NCBI GenBank assembly: GCA_900155495.1
Contig: FTLJ01000525.1
Coordinates: 1 to 24,101, forward strand
Source of the DNA: Porogramme epimiltina
Lineage: Eukaryota; Basidiomycota; Agaricomycetes; Polyporales; Polyporaceae
Direction of reading: 5' to 3'
DNA: 24,101 bases
Position 1 is the first letter of the stretch, and each line of letters starts with the position of its first letter. The position numbers and the translations under genes are program-made. The notes under the pieces are model-generated. The model was not told where the DNA came from. It worked only from the letters and a program-made list of their open reading frames with translations, and ran no database searches. Shown here piece after piece: positions 7,895 through 18,128 of this stretch.

Positions 7895-10487
7895 CTACAA
7901 CGTCGTGTTACTCTTCCAGAATTGCTTTAACACCCTCTCGACTAAGTCGTAATTGATGGGGTTAGAATCCTCGACTTCGGCCTTCGGCTCGCCGCGTAAG
8001 TCTGCATGAAAGCGTGCCTTGTTCCTGCTAAAGCGGGCCTTCGAAGCAGCATCATCCTTCCAGGAGTCCTCAAGAGCGTAATGCGCAGCGTGGACGACGG
8101 CATAGAAGTTTTCCCCCTTGCTGCTTCTTGCCGAGACATACTCGAACAACCGCTCCTGCCGCCGCACCGGCCCCCGCTCGACCGTCTTCAGAAACTCCTT
8201 GCGGGACGTCACGAGCTCCGAGGGCGATGGCGCGTGAAACAGGCGGTGGAAGTCACGCCGCAGCGGATCCACAGGTGCGCCGGCCCCGGCGGCACCGCCC
8301 TCCTCGACGGCGTTCTTGTAGACGGCGTACAGGAGGGTCCATAGAAACGACTCGAGGTCCTGCTCGGTCGTACGCGTGAGAGGCCTGGACGCAGATATAG
8401 AGCGCAGGAGCTCCGTGGACATAAAGAGCATGGTTCCCTGGCGATGTGTAAACGCGGTCAGAGTTAGACTCAACACTACAGGACAGTTGTTTGACGCACC
8501 GTCATCCCGTCCGCGCCTTCCGCGCCGTGGTCGACGTGCTGGGTGTCCCCTGGCAAAGACGCGAACTCGAAATCGGTCAGGAACCCCTCAGTGAGCTCGA
8601 GCGGTAGCTCATCCCACGCGATCGAATGTATATCTCCGCTGGGAGCATCCACGACCCGGGGGCGCACTCTGATGAGGATGTTGCCTGCACTGATGTCGCG
8701 ATGCAGGATGCCATGCTCAGAGAGGTACTTATGGGCTGGCGGTGTGAACGGGAAGGCTCATCAGTGACCAGGCTGACACTCGAGACGATAGGAGCCCTAG
8801 ACTCGCCTTCGAGAGCTACAAAGAGTGCACGCACGAGCTGTTCTGGGCACGTGAACTTCCACAGAGGCTTCCCAACGTCCCGAAACGCAATCCGGTGCAG
8901 GATCCCGCTCCCTCGTGCGCCATATAGCCTTCCTCGCGGAACGGTGCTAGCATGTCCTCCCCGGATGCCATCCACCGTCAGGAGCATATCCCGAGGGTCA
9001 CCATCCCCACCTGCACCGCCCTCAAGTAGGACGTCGCCCCCAGTAATCTCGCCACACCGGATCATCCCTCGAGGAAGTCGATCCGAACCGCCGACTATCT
9101 TCACAATCTCATCGTAGATTCTCCGTTCGCTGAGTCGGCTCGGGCTTCTCCACGTCGTCTTCAGAACCACAGGGTTCTTCTCCCGGTCCACCGCCCACCA
9201 CACCGACGTCCCGCGGCCTAGCAGTGCGGGCGAGCACCACAGAGGCCGACCGATCGTCATCCACGTGTCCGGGGGCATCCTGTGTTCGCGAGCTGTCCTG
9301 GAGACGAACCGCGGAAAGTGGAGAGAGTCCGCGTGGTTGAGTGGGTCATCACTCGCTTGGGTGACAGTGGGGTCCCTTCCTAGCTCCGCATCCGACATCT
9401 CCCACGTCATCCGGAGGATGATGCGGACAAATATCCGCAGCCCGTCCCTCTCGAGGATGCTGTGTGCGGGAGAAAGGACGGCTCCGCGACGATCGAAGTA
9501 GGCGACGGCGAAATTGGTGCCCCAGAGGATGAGTCCGAAGACGGAGAGCTGGAAAGGGCGGCATGCGAGGATCGCGCGCGCATATTCGGCACAGCGGGCG
9601 AGAGACTCGCTCGGGAGAGGGCGCTCGTCCCATATGTCGGCGGGGTGGAGGCTTCCCTCTAAGTTCTGGAGTTGGGTGCCGGCAGGTGGGGAAGCGGCGA
9701 CCCCGGGGGGTATCGGGGAGTCGGTGTCGTGCGCTTTCACCTCTAGGAATGCAGGGCACTGGCGCCAAAAAGGACCCATGCCCGACACGTGGCAGACACG
9801 CCCTTCGATGAGGGGGAAGCCTGGCCTGACGGGAAACACGTTTGGATAGACGGGGTCATCTGCGATCAGAGGTAGGCCGGCGTGGTCCAGAAATACTCGA
9901 GGGAGGTGTGTCGTGGAGACGGCGTCGTCCATGAAGCCGACGTTAGATGCTCGCCACGGCTTCCGCGGATTTTCCACCAGGGACTCATACGCCTCGCTAA
10001 TCTTTTGGATTATGTTCTTCTGTGTGCAATGTTAGCACGACTCGGATTGTGACAGCTCAAGCCATGGTGCGTACCAGCGGGCCATACATCGCGTACTCTG
10101 GTCTGTATTCGTCATCCATGGGACAGTCAGGATCCGGCTCTGGCTTGTGTGCCTGCTTAATCGCGTCCACGTCATCTTTGCAGTCTTCGAAGAGGCGTTT
10201 GACTATCTCTTCGACGATTTCTGGGCGTTGCGAGGGCGTCGAGTCGATATATAGTACGGGGCTAAATGACATTGAGTGACCGAGCAGAAGGTCGAGAATG
10301 TCTTTCGAATCGTAGATGACGGAGGTCTTGAACGTGTCGAAGAATGTTTCACGCCACCCACAGGTGGAAAGCCTTTCGAGGCTCGATAGGGATGGGGATT
10401 CTGCGATGGCGCGATGTTAATATGATGGTATCCTGGCACAGGGCTGAGGGGATCCTTACCGCTCCTACCATCCGTATCCCAATCCAT
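7895..10487 (-). CDS. FunK1-type fungal-specific protein kinase
   Basis: Protein kinase of the fungal FunK1 group (PF17667), common and expanded in Agaricomycetes; substrates are unknown. Exons in gene order: 10487-10460, 10400-10075, 10019-8807, 8735-8500 and 8437-7895, joining in frame to 781 residues. Visible kinase elements: glycine-rich loop LLGRGTSVWWAV (about 383-394), ATP-binding lysine in PVVLKTTW (K405), catalytic loop HRDISAGNIL (D536), metal-binding DFE in place of DFG in EGFLTDFEFA (577-579), and GTMLFMSTELL after the last intron as the activation-segment end. DLESFLWTLLYA follows in the C-lobe. About 380 residues precede the kinase domain. Four introns are 55-71 nt. The third has a GC-AG border (donor GAAG|GCGAGT at 8806), supported because it joins VALEAHKYLSEHG to the catalytic loop in frame. 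The gene converges on AP-1 mu and is copied as a pseudogene at 18.1-19.8 kb. It looks intact. Confidence 0.92.
8736..8806 (-). other. GC-AG intron in the FunK1 kinase gene
   Basis: On the minus strand the donor reads GAAG|GCGAGT and the acceptor CCGCCAG|CCC. No GT donor nearby gives an in-frame join to the HRD loop, whereas this one gives Ala across the junction and a continuous kinase helix. GC donors are a known minority class in fungi. Confidence 0.75.
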
Positions 10488-12672
10488 AATTTGGTTCTAC
10501 TGAGGTGAGTGTTGTCAACTATGAGTGGCCTTGAGTACGGGGCACCTATGCAGAAGCAAGTACACGTGTGAGTAGAGCCGCCACGAGGCCAGATAAGACG
10601 TATTCGGTGTCCTGATAGGAACTCGTTAGCGACAGCGAGGACTCAGGACGAAGAGGACGCGCCCGAGCGGCGGTGGGTTTCAAGTTGAGCCTGATCCCTG
10701 GACTCGTAGGCAACCACGAGTCAAGCGAGTGCGTCGAGGATTGCAACTCCACACTCTGAAGCGCATTCGGCAGAGTTGGTGCGAGCATCTTGAAGGGCCC
10801 AAGCAAGAGCGCAATGATAGTCGGAATCCTTGAGATGATCCTGCTTTAGGTGCGTCCAGGCCGTTGCTGGCCAAGAGTCCTTCTTCGATCTTCAACCCGG
10901 GATGCTTTGTGTTTGATGTGCCGCGGTCGAGGGGGGGGAGGCATGTACTAAGTAGAGATCGAACCTTAGCGCCCGGGGGTCTGGTGCGTTACGAGCCGAA
11001 GTACGAAATGGCGTATCAACGAAGGGTCATGTCAGGCCGTGAAGGTTAACGTTACTTACGATAGCCGACGGCCCCCGAAAGACCATTATTTCGACAGCCC
11101 TAACGCCTGAACATTGATATTGAGACACTCGATCCTACATAACGTCATTCATTATGCTATGGGGAACCAGCCTGGGCTCAAATTTTCAGACATGCGGCGG
11201 TGGCCCTACGCTGCGTGCTGCGTGTGCCGTCAAGCGTTTGCACGTGTACAGCTCGCTGGGTGGTTGCGGGGTAAGCGGACCGGCCACAAGTGGGACGCCG
11301 GTGCCCACCCTGTGGGTTGAATGTGTCGTGCTGGGGAGGGGCCGTGGGAGAAGCATGGAAGTACGAGGGGGAGAGGACAGGGTTCTGGCCATAACACGCG
11401 CCGGGAGGGCAAGGAAGCATGCGGATCCGAATAGCACTGCTAATCTCGATTGCCAAGCCTCGTGCACGTGGCGGGCCTTTGTGGGCTACGCTCGCTTGAG
11501 GCGAGCTGCGGCTCCGTTTCGAGGTTGTCTCTAAATCCGTATACATTTTGCTACGGAAAGTCGCCCACGCTCACTGCCAGTAGCAGGTGGGCGATGAGGT
11601 GAGCTAAGCTCGCCTGACCCTTACATCGCGTAGTCCGCTGCGGCAGAAGGAAGTTGTGGCTCGCGCTCCCGCCGCCCTATGCAGCCACCGGCAGCCGTCT
11701 CGTTCAAGCTGCGGCAGCCTCCGCCCTGCTGCCCCAGATGGTTGGCCTCGGCCGTTCTGACGGATCGTAACAATCCCCAAGACGGCCTGCGGCGGCTGCG
11801 CAGGACGTCAACGACGCGACGTCGACCGAAAATGGACGACCCGCGGGCATCTGGCGTACCGGGCCCCGGCGCAATGACAGGACCGAGTACGATGAGACAC
11901 CGGCGTGCACGGGCACGCGGTGCGGTATGGGCGTCGGCGGTGATGTGGACGGCCGGGTGTATTGTGTCTTGCTAACGCAGACTGGGGTGAAGGAGACCGC
12001 ACCGGTTGGTGAAGAGCATGGGGAGGGCGCATGGGACAGGAGAACGCACGTGGGATATGACCCGTGGTCCTTGAACTCCCGGCGAACCATCCGTTCAAAC
12101 TCTTTCAACACGCTGGACTTGATGTTGACTCTTGAGCCGTCACTCGAGGCACGAGCACATATCCTGCTCCATCTAGTCGATTTCCTAGAGTGAGAACATG
12201 CCCTGGTCGACGATGGACCAGGACTTTTTAGAGTATACGATGTTATAGATGTCCTTTGAGGCGATCATAAAGGCCTCGGAGATAAATAATCAATGGCCCA
12301 AGGAGCCCCGCGCAGCGGGGAAGCGACCTTTTAGGCGTCGGAGGAGCCCAGAAGGGGAAGGTGGCACTGTGCCCACCACCACGGGGTGCGCGCTAGAGCC
12401 TGCTACACAGCTTGAACAGCCTCTTGAAGGGGCTGGGGTGGCGGAGGGTGTCGGGACCAAAGACGGCAGCCATGGGGAGGAGTTACGGGAGGAGGGGAGT
12501 GGTGGAAGCTTAGTGGGATACAGGAAAAACTTGCGGCCCGGGGGGAAGGTCCCTCGCGTAAATGAGATCAACTCGCGATTTTGATTGCATCTGTATAAGC
12601 CTATTGTAATGGAAGTGACTAACTCCAATCACGCTAACTTGGGCCGCAACCTCTCTTCTCCACACAAATAGC
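10488..12672. other. Intergenic region with faint duplicated blocks, no supportable gene
   Basis: About 2.2 kb upstream of the kinase. Two short blocks recur in the right-hand duplicate: the minus-strand SGLVAALL coding-like stretch near 10590 matches LWGLVAAYI near 20120, and GATCGTAACAATCCCCAAG near 11765 matches 20882-20900. A minus-strand frame near 12060-12180 (KSSVLKEFERMVRREFKDHG, followed by a GTGCGT donor) looks exon-like but I cannot place it in a gene. The remaining open frames are short and overlap in several frames. Confidence 0.45.
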
Positions 12673-13698
12673 TTAAACACGAAGTAACTCTACTTCGATG
12701 GTACCCTTCGAAGATACCTTAGCCGACACAAGCCGAACACCATTGTTAACAACGTCGTCTGGCTCATTCTCAGGTAACAAGGGCGATTGAGTGCCATTCA
12801 TCGTCACTCTTCCGAAATGTACATACCAGGAGCTTCTTGATGGCACGAGCAGCATCCTGTGCGAACTGTGCACGAGTCCGGACTGTGCCTGTGCCAGTCC
12901 ACAGGATGATCTGGCCGGTCTTGCGCCTGGCGTTATCACCGGCAGTCTAGGGATGGTTGACGGCGGATATCAACGGGCGTGACAAACGAGCCCTGGAGGG
13001 AGCGATACTCACAACCACAGCGATCTGAAACTTCTTCTGCTTGACAGGTTTGTCCAAAATTGATTTATCGATGCCGAATGCGGGCCCATCCGGATCCTCA
13101 ACACCGTGCTTGTTCAAAGCATCGCCAATTGTGACATCCAGCGACATCGCGCTAAGCGTGAGGTAGATATCCTTGAAGGATCCTGTGATCGCGTTCGCGG
13201 GTGGCGTGAAGTTCCATGAACTAGTATCCGGGAAGGTGTACAGGAGCGAATGGCAACCAAAGGACTATCACAAGAGATAGTAAGTCCCGCGGCAGAACTA
13301 ATTATACCATTGGGAGAGACATACTCGGAGCGGGTGGTCCAGCATTGCGCCATTTGTGGTAACACCTTGAGAATTGTTCTCGATCCTCTACGAAATGTAT
13401 CGTGGACGGTCAGTTGGCACGCGCATGCTGCAGAAAGATAGCGACGGACATCTGAAGGAATGGACCAAGTACCGGAGGATGTAGAGTGTACTCGCGGCTC
13501 TGACGGAGGTATGATCTGGGTGGCTGACTGTAAAGCCTATCAACGCACGCTCCGGTCGCACAGCGAGTTGAAGAGCGCACAGAGAATGCATCTTTTAGAG
13601 CGGTAGCTATATGGCGGAAGCGCACGGGGTTATCTTGCTGGGAGCTGGAGGCCCCCGCCACTCCACGTACCGTTCAGGTCTTCTTCAGGGGGGTTCAT
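12673..13698 (-). CDS. Unknown protein, family member B
   Basis: Paralogue of the unknown gene at 2909-4170. The last four exons are clear: one ending at 13325, then 13264-13013, 12946-12827 and 12768-12673, all in phase 0 with GT-AG introns. They read NSQGVTTNGAMLDHPLR, TGSFKDIYLTL and SLDVTIGDALNKHGV, then GQIILWTGTGTVRTRAQF, AIKKLLNEPDDVVNNGV and SSKGTIEVELLRV before the stop. The intron before the final exon has donor GTATGT. Upstream, an ATG at 13698 sits directly after an AG acceptor as in the other copies (MNPPEEDLNG). The second exon is disturbed: an in-frame TAG at about 13389 forces a different acceptor or marks decay. The extreme 5' exons seen in copy A are not recognisable. The 3' half looks preserved by selection. 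It sits between the kinase gene and FunK1 relics, and its function is unknown. Confidence 0.55.
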
Positions 13699-14493
13699 CT
13701 GCGAGTACACCAAGTGCTGTCAGCTGGCGTTAACGGTGTGCCCCCTATGTAAGTGACTCACGGTGGAAAGGTCAGAGTTGTTGGATTACCACTGGTGTTG
13801 GTGTGTTTTTGCTTTGATGATAGAGTAGAGGCGGGAGAGGTAGTCAAGCCGTGGGGGGAGTGAGGGTTGTACTCCCTCCGCTCGTCCTAACACCATTTAA
13901 CGTCAATTCAATCCAGGGATTGGTTATATCCTACACCACGGAGGCCCTGCGTCGCTACTAGTCGGCCGGTTCAGTGGGATATTGCGCGCTCCACGAAGCA
14001 GTAGGGGAGGCGTCGGCTTCAAGGTGGTTGACAGGATGTGCGCGCACCGTCGGAGCTTGCAGAAGGTTCAATTGCGGGCTTCACACATGCAGGAATAGCG
14101 TGGTAGAGAAGGAAGCTGCACCGCAAAGTTCTCATAGTGTCCCCTCATATGTACGTCATGGAAAACTCATAGGCCTCCTGATTGCCGACGACGTTGAATA
14201 AGATTCTGCGCTTGAAGACGTCAAAAGGCGGACCCTCTTTCTACTCTCCCCCCCTCCCTCTCCTTCTCCCCCTTAGTGTCGTATGTCCCCAGCGTGTTCA
14301 GTACCCCCAACACAGCGCCGTAGTATAGCGGCGTCAACTCGACCGCACGAGGGTTGTTGGGGTATGAGGACGTCGCATAGTCTCGCTTGCAGCAGATATC
14401 TTGAGGTTCCAGGGCTGCTCGAGAGCGACGAGAGCCCCCGTAGAAGTTTTCTTCGCCGGAGTTCCTCTGACAGGCATTACGGAGCAGAGGACT
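13699..14493 (-). other. Upstream region of copy B with a conserved coding relic
   Basis: Collinear with 23226-23900. A matching block near 13915-13940 (GGATTGGTTATATCCTACACCA) corresponds to 23432-23453. At about 14385-14450, minus strand, a stretch reads GALVALEQPWNLKISAA. The corresponding place at about 23820-23880 reads WALVVLEQPWSPKVSAA. Agreement of the reading frame in both copies suggests a former exon. It may belong to an upstream part of the B/C gene or to a separate lost gene. I do not recognise the protein. Confidence 0.45.
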
Positions 14494-14739
14494 CTAGTGC
14501 GTGGTCGGCACAGCCGTTCTAACGAAGCGAATAGAGGTCTGCCTCAAGGCGTGAGCGGCAAGCTTGAAGAAGCGCTTGTTGAAACGCATTGACAGAGGCG
14601 AGACGAGGATTGCGGCGCTCGACAAGCACGCCTTATCCCCACTCGCGGTGCTGTTGTCGATGGCGCAGAGGAGCGCCCATAGGAAGGACTCGAGGTCCCG
14701 GCTGTTCTTGAGAATCGGATTGAATCTGAACTTCTCCAT
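14494..14739 (-). pseudogene. FunK1 kinase C-lobe fragment
   Basis: A minus-strand frame contains KNSRDLESFLWALLCAIDNS, clearly related to EQDLESFLWTLLYAVYKN of the intact kinase at 7895-10487, and continues about 45 residues. Just upstream (14740-14800) a frame-shifted PRFTQEMVHQ may represent the activation-segment end. No HRD or glycine-loop region is found nearby in frame. This is a second, more diverged FunK1 locus, not part of the direct duplicate at 18.1 kb. Confidence 0.6.
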
Positions 14740-16493
14740 CGCTGATGGACCATCTCTTGCGTAAACCGCGGGCGCTCTTGTGGGTAGATCAAGTTAGGCT
14801 TGGTTCGGGAGCAGAGCCGTTGGATTGATCGTGCATAGGGATGCCGTTCTCCGGTGACCAAATCCCCGACGCCTGTCGACGTGTTGCGCGCCCGCTGGGG
14901 GTTCTGCGGGCCCAAAATCGGTTCAGAGTAATTCGGGCGTTGCGAGGCACCGGTCAGCGGTAGCGATACAGCATGCGCGTCACCCCACGCGCCTCGACGT
15001 CGCGGGGTAGGCTCTGACGATGATGTTCCGCACGCTCGTGCTGTAGTGCAGGGGTGGCACGCTCAGAGCCACGGCAGGAGGCTAGAGCTGGCGAAAACGT
15101 GTCAGGAGGGCGGATTCAGAGAACGTGGGGGGAGAGAGCGCACCTTGCACCACAATCATAAGCCTGCTGAACTTCTAGAGTAGCTTCCTGATGTCTCGGA
15201 ATACGACAGGGCGGTGGAAGATTGCATCGTTACGTGAATGGAGGGGCCAAAGAAAGCCCAAGAGAAGGATTGTTTCGTGTCCGCGAGGATCCGAGTGACG
15301 GTGTCGTGCATGCTGCCATTCCCCGACGCGAGGGCGGTTCCGCCATGCAGTCTTGAATTGCCCCAGGAGCCGTTCACGATCGACGACGCACCGCAAGGAC
15401 ATGCCTCGGCAGAGGAGAGAATGCGAACGCCACGGGTCACCCGAAGGTCAACCACATCGCCTAGGTGTCCAATAGGGAACCCAGAGCGAACCAGGGGAAG
15501 CGGGGCGTGGGAGAGGGGGGGGGGGTCCGCGTTATCGAACACGAGGGTCGGGCCTGTACGGATGGGAATGGACAACGGGCGAGAATTGTATGGGCGGAGC
15601 TGTCGGCTTAGGCGAACGGGTGCGTCGCAGCGGGCGCGGGGTGCCCACGGCGGTGCATATTCACCAAAGGTATATGGCCCTCTCGTAATTCTCTTCGGTC
15701 TCGCACTGTTCGGACCTGGCCAGCTCGGCGGTGCATGCGGGTTCATCGAGGTCGGTGTAAATGCGCTCCAGGATATCACGGATAGCGTGGTGCTGGGCTT
15801 CTTCGAAAGTGGGGTGCCGCTGACGTGACGTTCACCGAGAAGGCTGCGAATGTTGTGGGTGGTTGCTCTCCATGTGTGTTCTCATGTTCCCGTGGCTCAC
15901 GTCGGAGGCGCATGCAACCATCTATAGATACGTGTGCATCATGGGAGGCATGTTGAGAATTCGAGAAAGCATAAGAACGCCCCGGTACATACATGCCGCG
16001 CTGGCCTAAGGGTGCATTGAAGAATCCGAGAAGGATCTCTATGAGTCAAAGGTGCTTCGATCTTATCCTTATATTCTTAAGAGCGGCGCGAACTGGCTCC
16101 GGTGTTCGGTGTGTGAGGGGAGTGCAGGGCTACGCGGAGTCATCCGGCGTCGTGGTTGAGACCCTTTAGTACGCCAGGAGGTGCTCGCAAGTGCGGAAAG
16201 TGCGCACCTCATGTAAGCATTAAAGCCTGAGTGTGTCAGACTTGGAAAAGTAGTGGGGTTGTGTTCAGGTCGATGACTTTCATGGTCACAAAAAACCGGA
16301 CTCAACGCGGTTGAGGACGGCATGTAGTGGCTGGGATTTGGGAATCTAATGTCGAGGTGCACGTAGTCGGATAGCCTTTGGTGAATCGGCGGAGCAAGAT
16401 ATGCAAAAGGGGAAGATAGAACGGAGAAGGTAGCAAGCAAGAAAGAGCCCGGCATGCCTCCGCCCTTGCTCCAAGTTCCATCGCACGCACGGT
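14740..16493. other. Intergenic region, possible kinase relic
   Basis: A minus-strand open frame (15156-15779) of about 207 residues is mostly Pro/Arg/Ser-rich. Its last third (TRILADTKQSFSWAFFGPSIHV) faintly resembles the N-terminal part of FunK1 proteins, but shifts frame and has no firm motif. A G11 homopolymer lies at 15515-15525. The rest, including 15.8-16.5 kb, shows only short frames on both strands that I cannot assign. Confidence 0.35.
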
Positions 16494-17369
16494 TTGTGCT
16501 CCCTCAAGTACAAGTCGAGACAGACACAGCGCAGCCGCTGGACTCAGCGACTCTCACCTGTGCCCTCCACTGCACTCGACATTGATCGCGCCCTCACCCC
16601 CACCGACGACGACCGACGAGCCCAACCTCGCACACCGCCTGCAGCCTTGCACGCGCACGCCCCTGCAGCTCGACAACTGCTCCTAGCCTCCTTCCACTGC
16701 GCTGCGGGACGCGCCATCCCTCCCCCATACATAAAACACGCAAGCCCAGCCGTCCTTGCCCCCCGCCGCATGCCCTACACACTACAAGCCGCACAGTACG
16801 CCCCTACCGCGCTCGCTCCCCTTATCGCGTCCCTGGACCCCGCCGCCGTTGCGGGGGCTCTCGAGGAAGTGAAGCGCAGGCTCACCCCCGACACTCGACG
16901 CGCCCTCCACTCATTCGCGTATGTCACCGACAGGCAAATCCCCGTTGCCTGTATGGACGTCCACCACTGGGGGGAAGACCTAGGTCGTCGTTGTTTGAGA
17001 GGTGCAGGTGTTTAAAGGTGCGTTCGTCTGGGCGGTTGGCGCGAATACATACGCGGTACTGATTCCGGAGGGAACAAATGCCCAACGCTCAACGGCGCAG
17101 CACGATCCATGGAGTCTGTCTATGCTACCTCATCGACAAGTGCGTCATCTTTCCCCCCACCCGAGCTCCTGTGTTTCATGCCCACCCCTCCGCTTTCAAG
17201 GATTGCCTTCACACGCGCAGCTGCGCGTTGTTCCCGCTCGTGGCTCTGGGCTTGCTTTAGAACACGAACGACACTGGTGTTAACTCCACCATGATGTCCT
17301 CTTCCACGCCCCTACCTCACTATGAGTTCCCCATCTGCCTAACGCCCTGGTCCGTTCGTGGATCAAGGT
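16494..17369 (+). other. Possible 5' end of an unrecognised plus-strand gene
   Basis: Pyrimidine-rich sequence at about 16550-16765 with a TATA-like ACATAAAACA near 16729 precedes an ATG at 16770. The frame reads MPYTLQAAQYAPTALAPLIA, then a short alanine-rich helix-like stretch and RRALHSFAYVTDRQ, staying open to 17015. A second block from about 17009 (VFKGAFVWAVGANTYAVLIP) follows an AG acceptor but is not joined in frame by any donor I could find. The sequence then runs into the AP-1 mu relic at about 17370. It may be a real gene truncated or interrupted by the duplication breakpoint. The family is unknown. Confidence 0.3.
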
Positions 17370-17903
17370 ATGTGCGTCGCCTCGTCCCGTTCCGTCCGAA
17401 GCGAAGGCTCACTTACACTTAATTATGGGGATAGGCGCGTTAGGCAGCACAGTATGCGCGAGACAGATCCACATCGGTGCGGAAGATTCGACGGTGTCCG
17501 CGAGTTTCTTATGCGCACGCGAGACTTGGTCTCTCGGGCATCTGTGGCGGTATGCTTCTGTCCCCTTCGTCATTCCCACAGCTTCGCCAGCCGTCTCTTC
17601 TCTCGCGCCCTGCTCGCTACGCTGCACAGGGCACGAATTACTCCACTAGCGGCACCGATCACAGTCAAGTTGGAAATCCGCTTCGACTGCGTCCGGCATC
17701 CCGGTGCGATACGTCAGGATTGTCGAGAAGAACAGGTGCCTGCGTGCGCTCCATCACCCAGAATAGCGACCACTACAGGTGTGTCTTCCGTTCTCCTCCA
17801 TCCTTACTGGCTGTTGTATGACGAGGGTTGCTGACGCGTTCGCATGTCCAGCTTTCGGACGGGTTTACAGATGGGGAGCACTCCCGTAGGGCAAGGGTTG
17901 TGA
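17370..17903 (+). pseudogene. AP-1 mu 3' relic (last three exons)
   Basis: Decayed duplicate of 6890-7443. The intron before exon 6 (GTATGT to GGGATAG at about 17443), exon 6 (GGCAGCACAGTATG..., TCCGCGAGTTTCTTATGCGC), exon 7 (GCACCGATCACAGTCAAGTT) and exon 8 are all present in order with their introns. The last exon still reads LRTGLQMGSTPVGQGL before a stop at 17901-17903, against LRTALEKGSAPIVQGM in the intact gene. Exons 6 and 7 carry deletions and frame changes, including loss of the lysine-rich part of exon 6. Homology continues into the 3' UTR. No exon 1-5 sequence is seen, so the duplicate began inside the gene and this cannot make an adaptor subunit. Confidence 0.88.
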
Positions 17904-18128
17904 ACCTGGGGCTCGCTCACTATCTGGAGGGATGGTATTTGATGTACATAGAGTTGTACGTACGCATATATCCAAGCCATGTTATAATTCTACGACATAT
18001 GGACGTCTTCTAGTTCTCGGGGTTTATGCTCTCTGCTCCTCTCGAGCATGCAACAAACCGTCATTCGCGTGTGCACCGTAAGAAGTCTTGAGACCCGTTG
18101 AACCCAGCCGCTACGTCACCGGAGACTT

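Noticed and set aside
10940..10990. tRNA-like T-loop (GGTTCGATC on the minus strand)
   Set aside because: The flanking bases do not form a 5-bp T stem, and no acceptor stem or anticodon arm can be drawn.
15156..15779. 207-residue minus-strand frame as a kinase gene
   Set aside because: Only a faint FunK1-like stretch and no catalytic motifs, so it is mentioned only as a possible relic in the intergenic entry.
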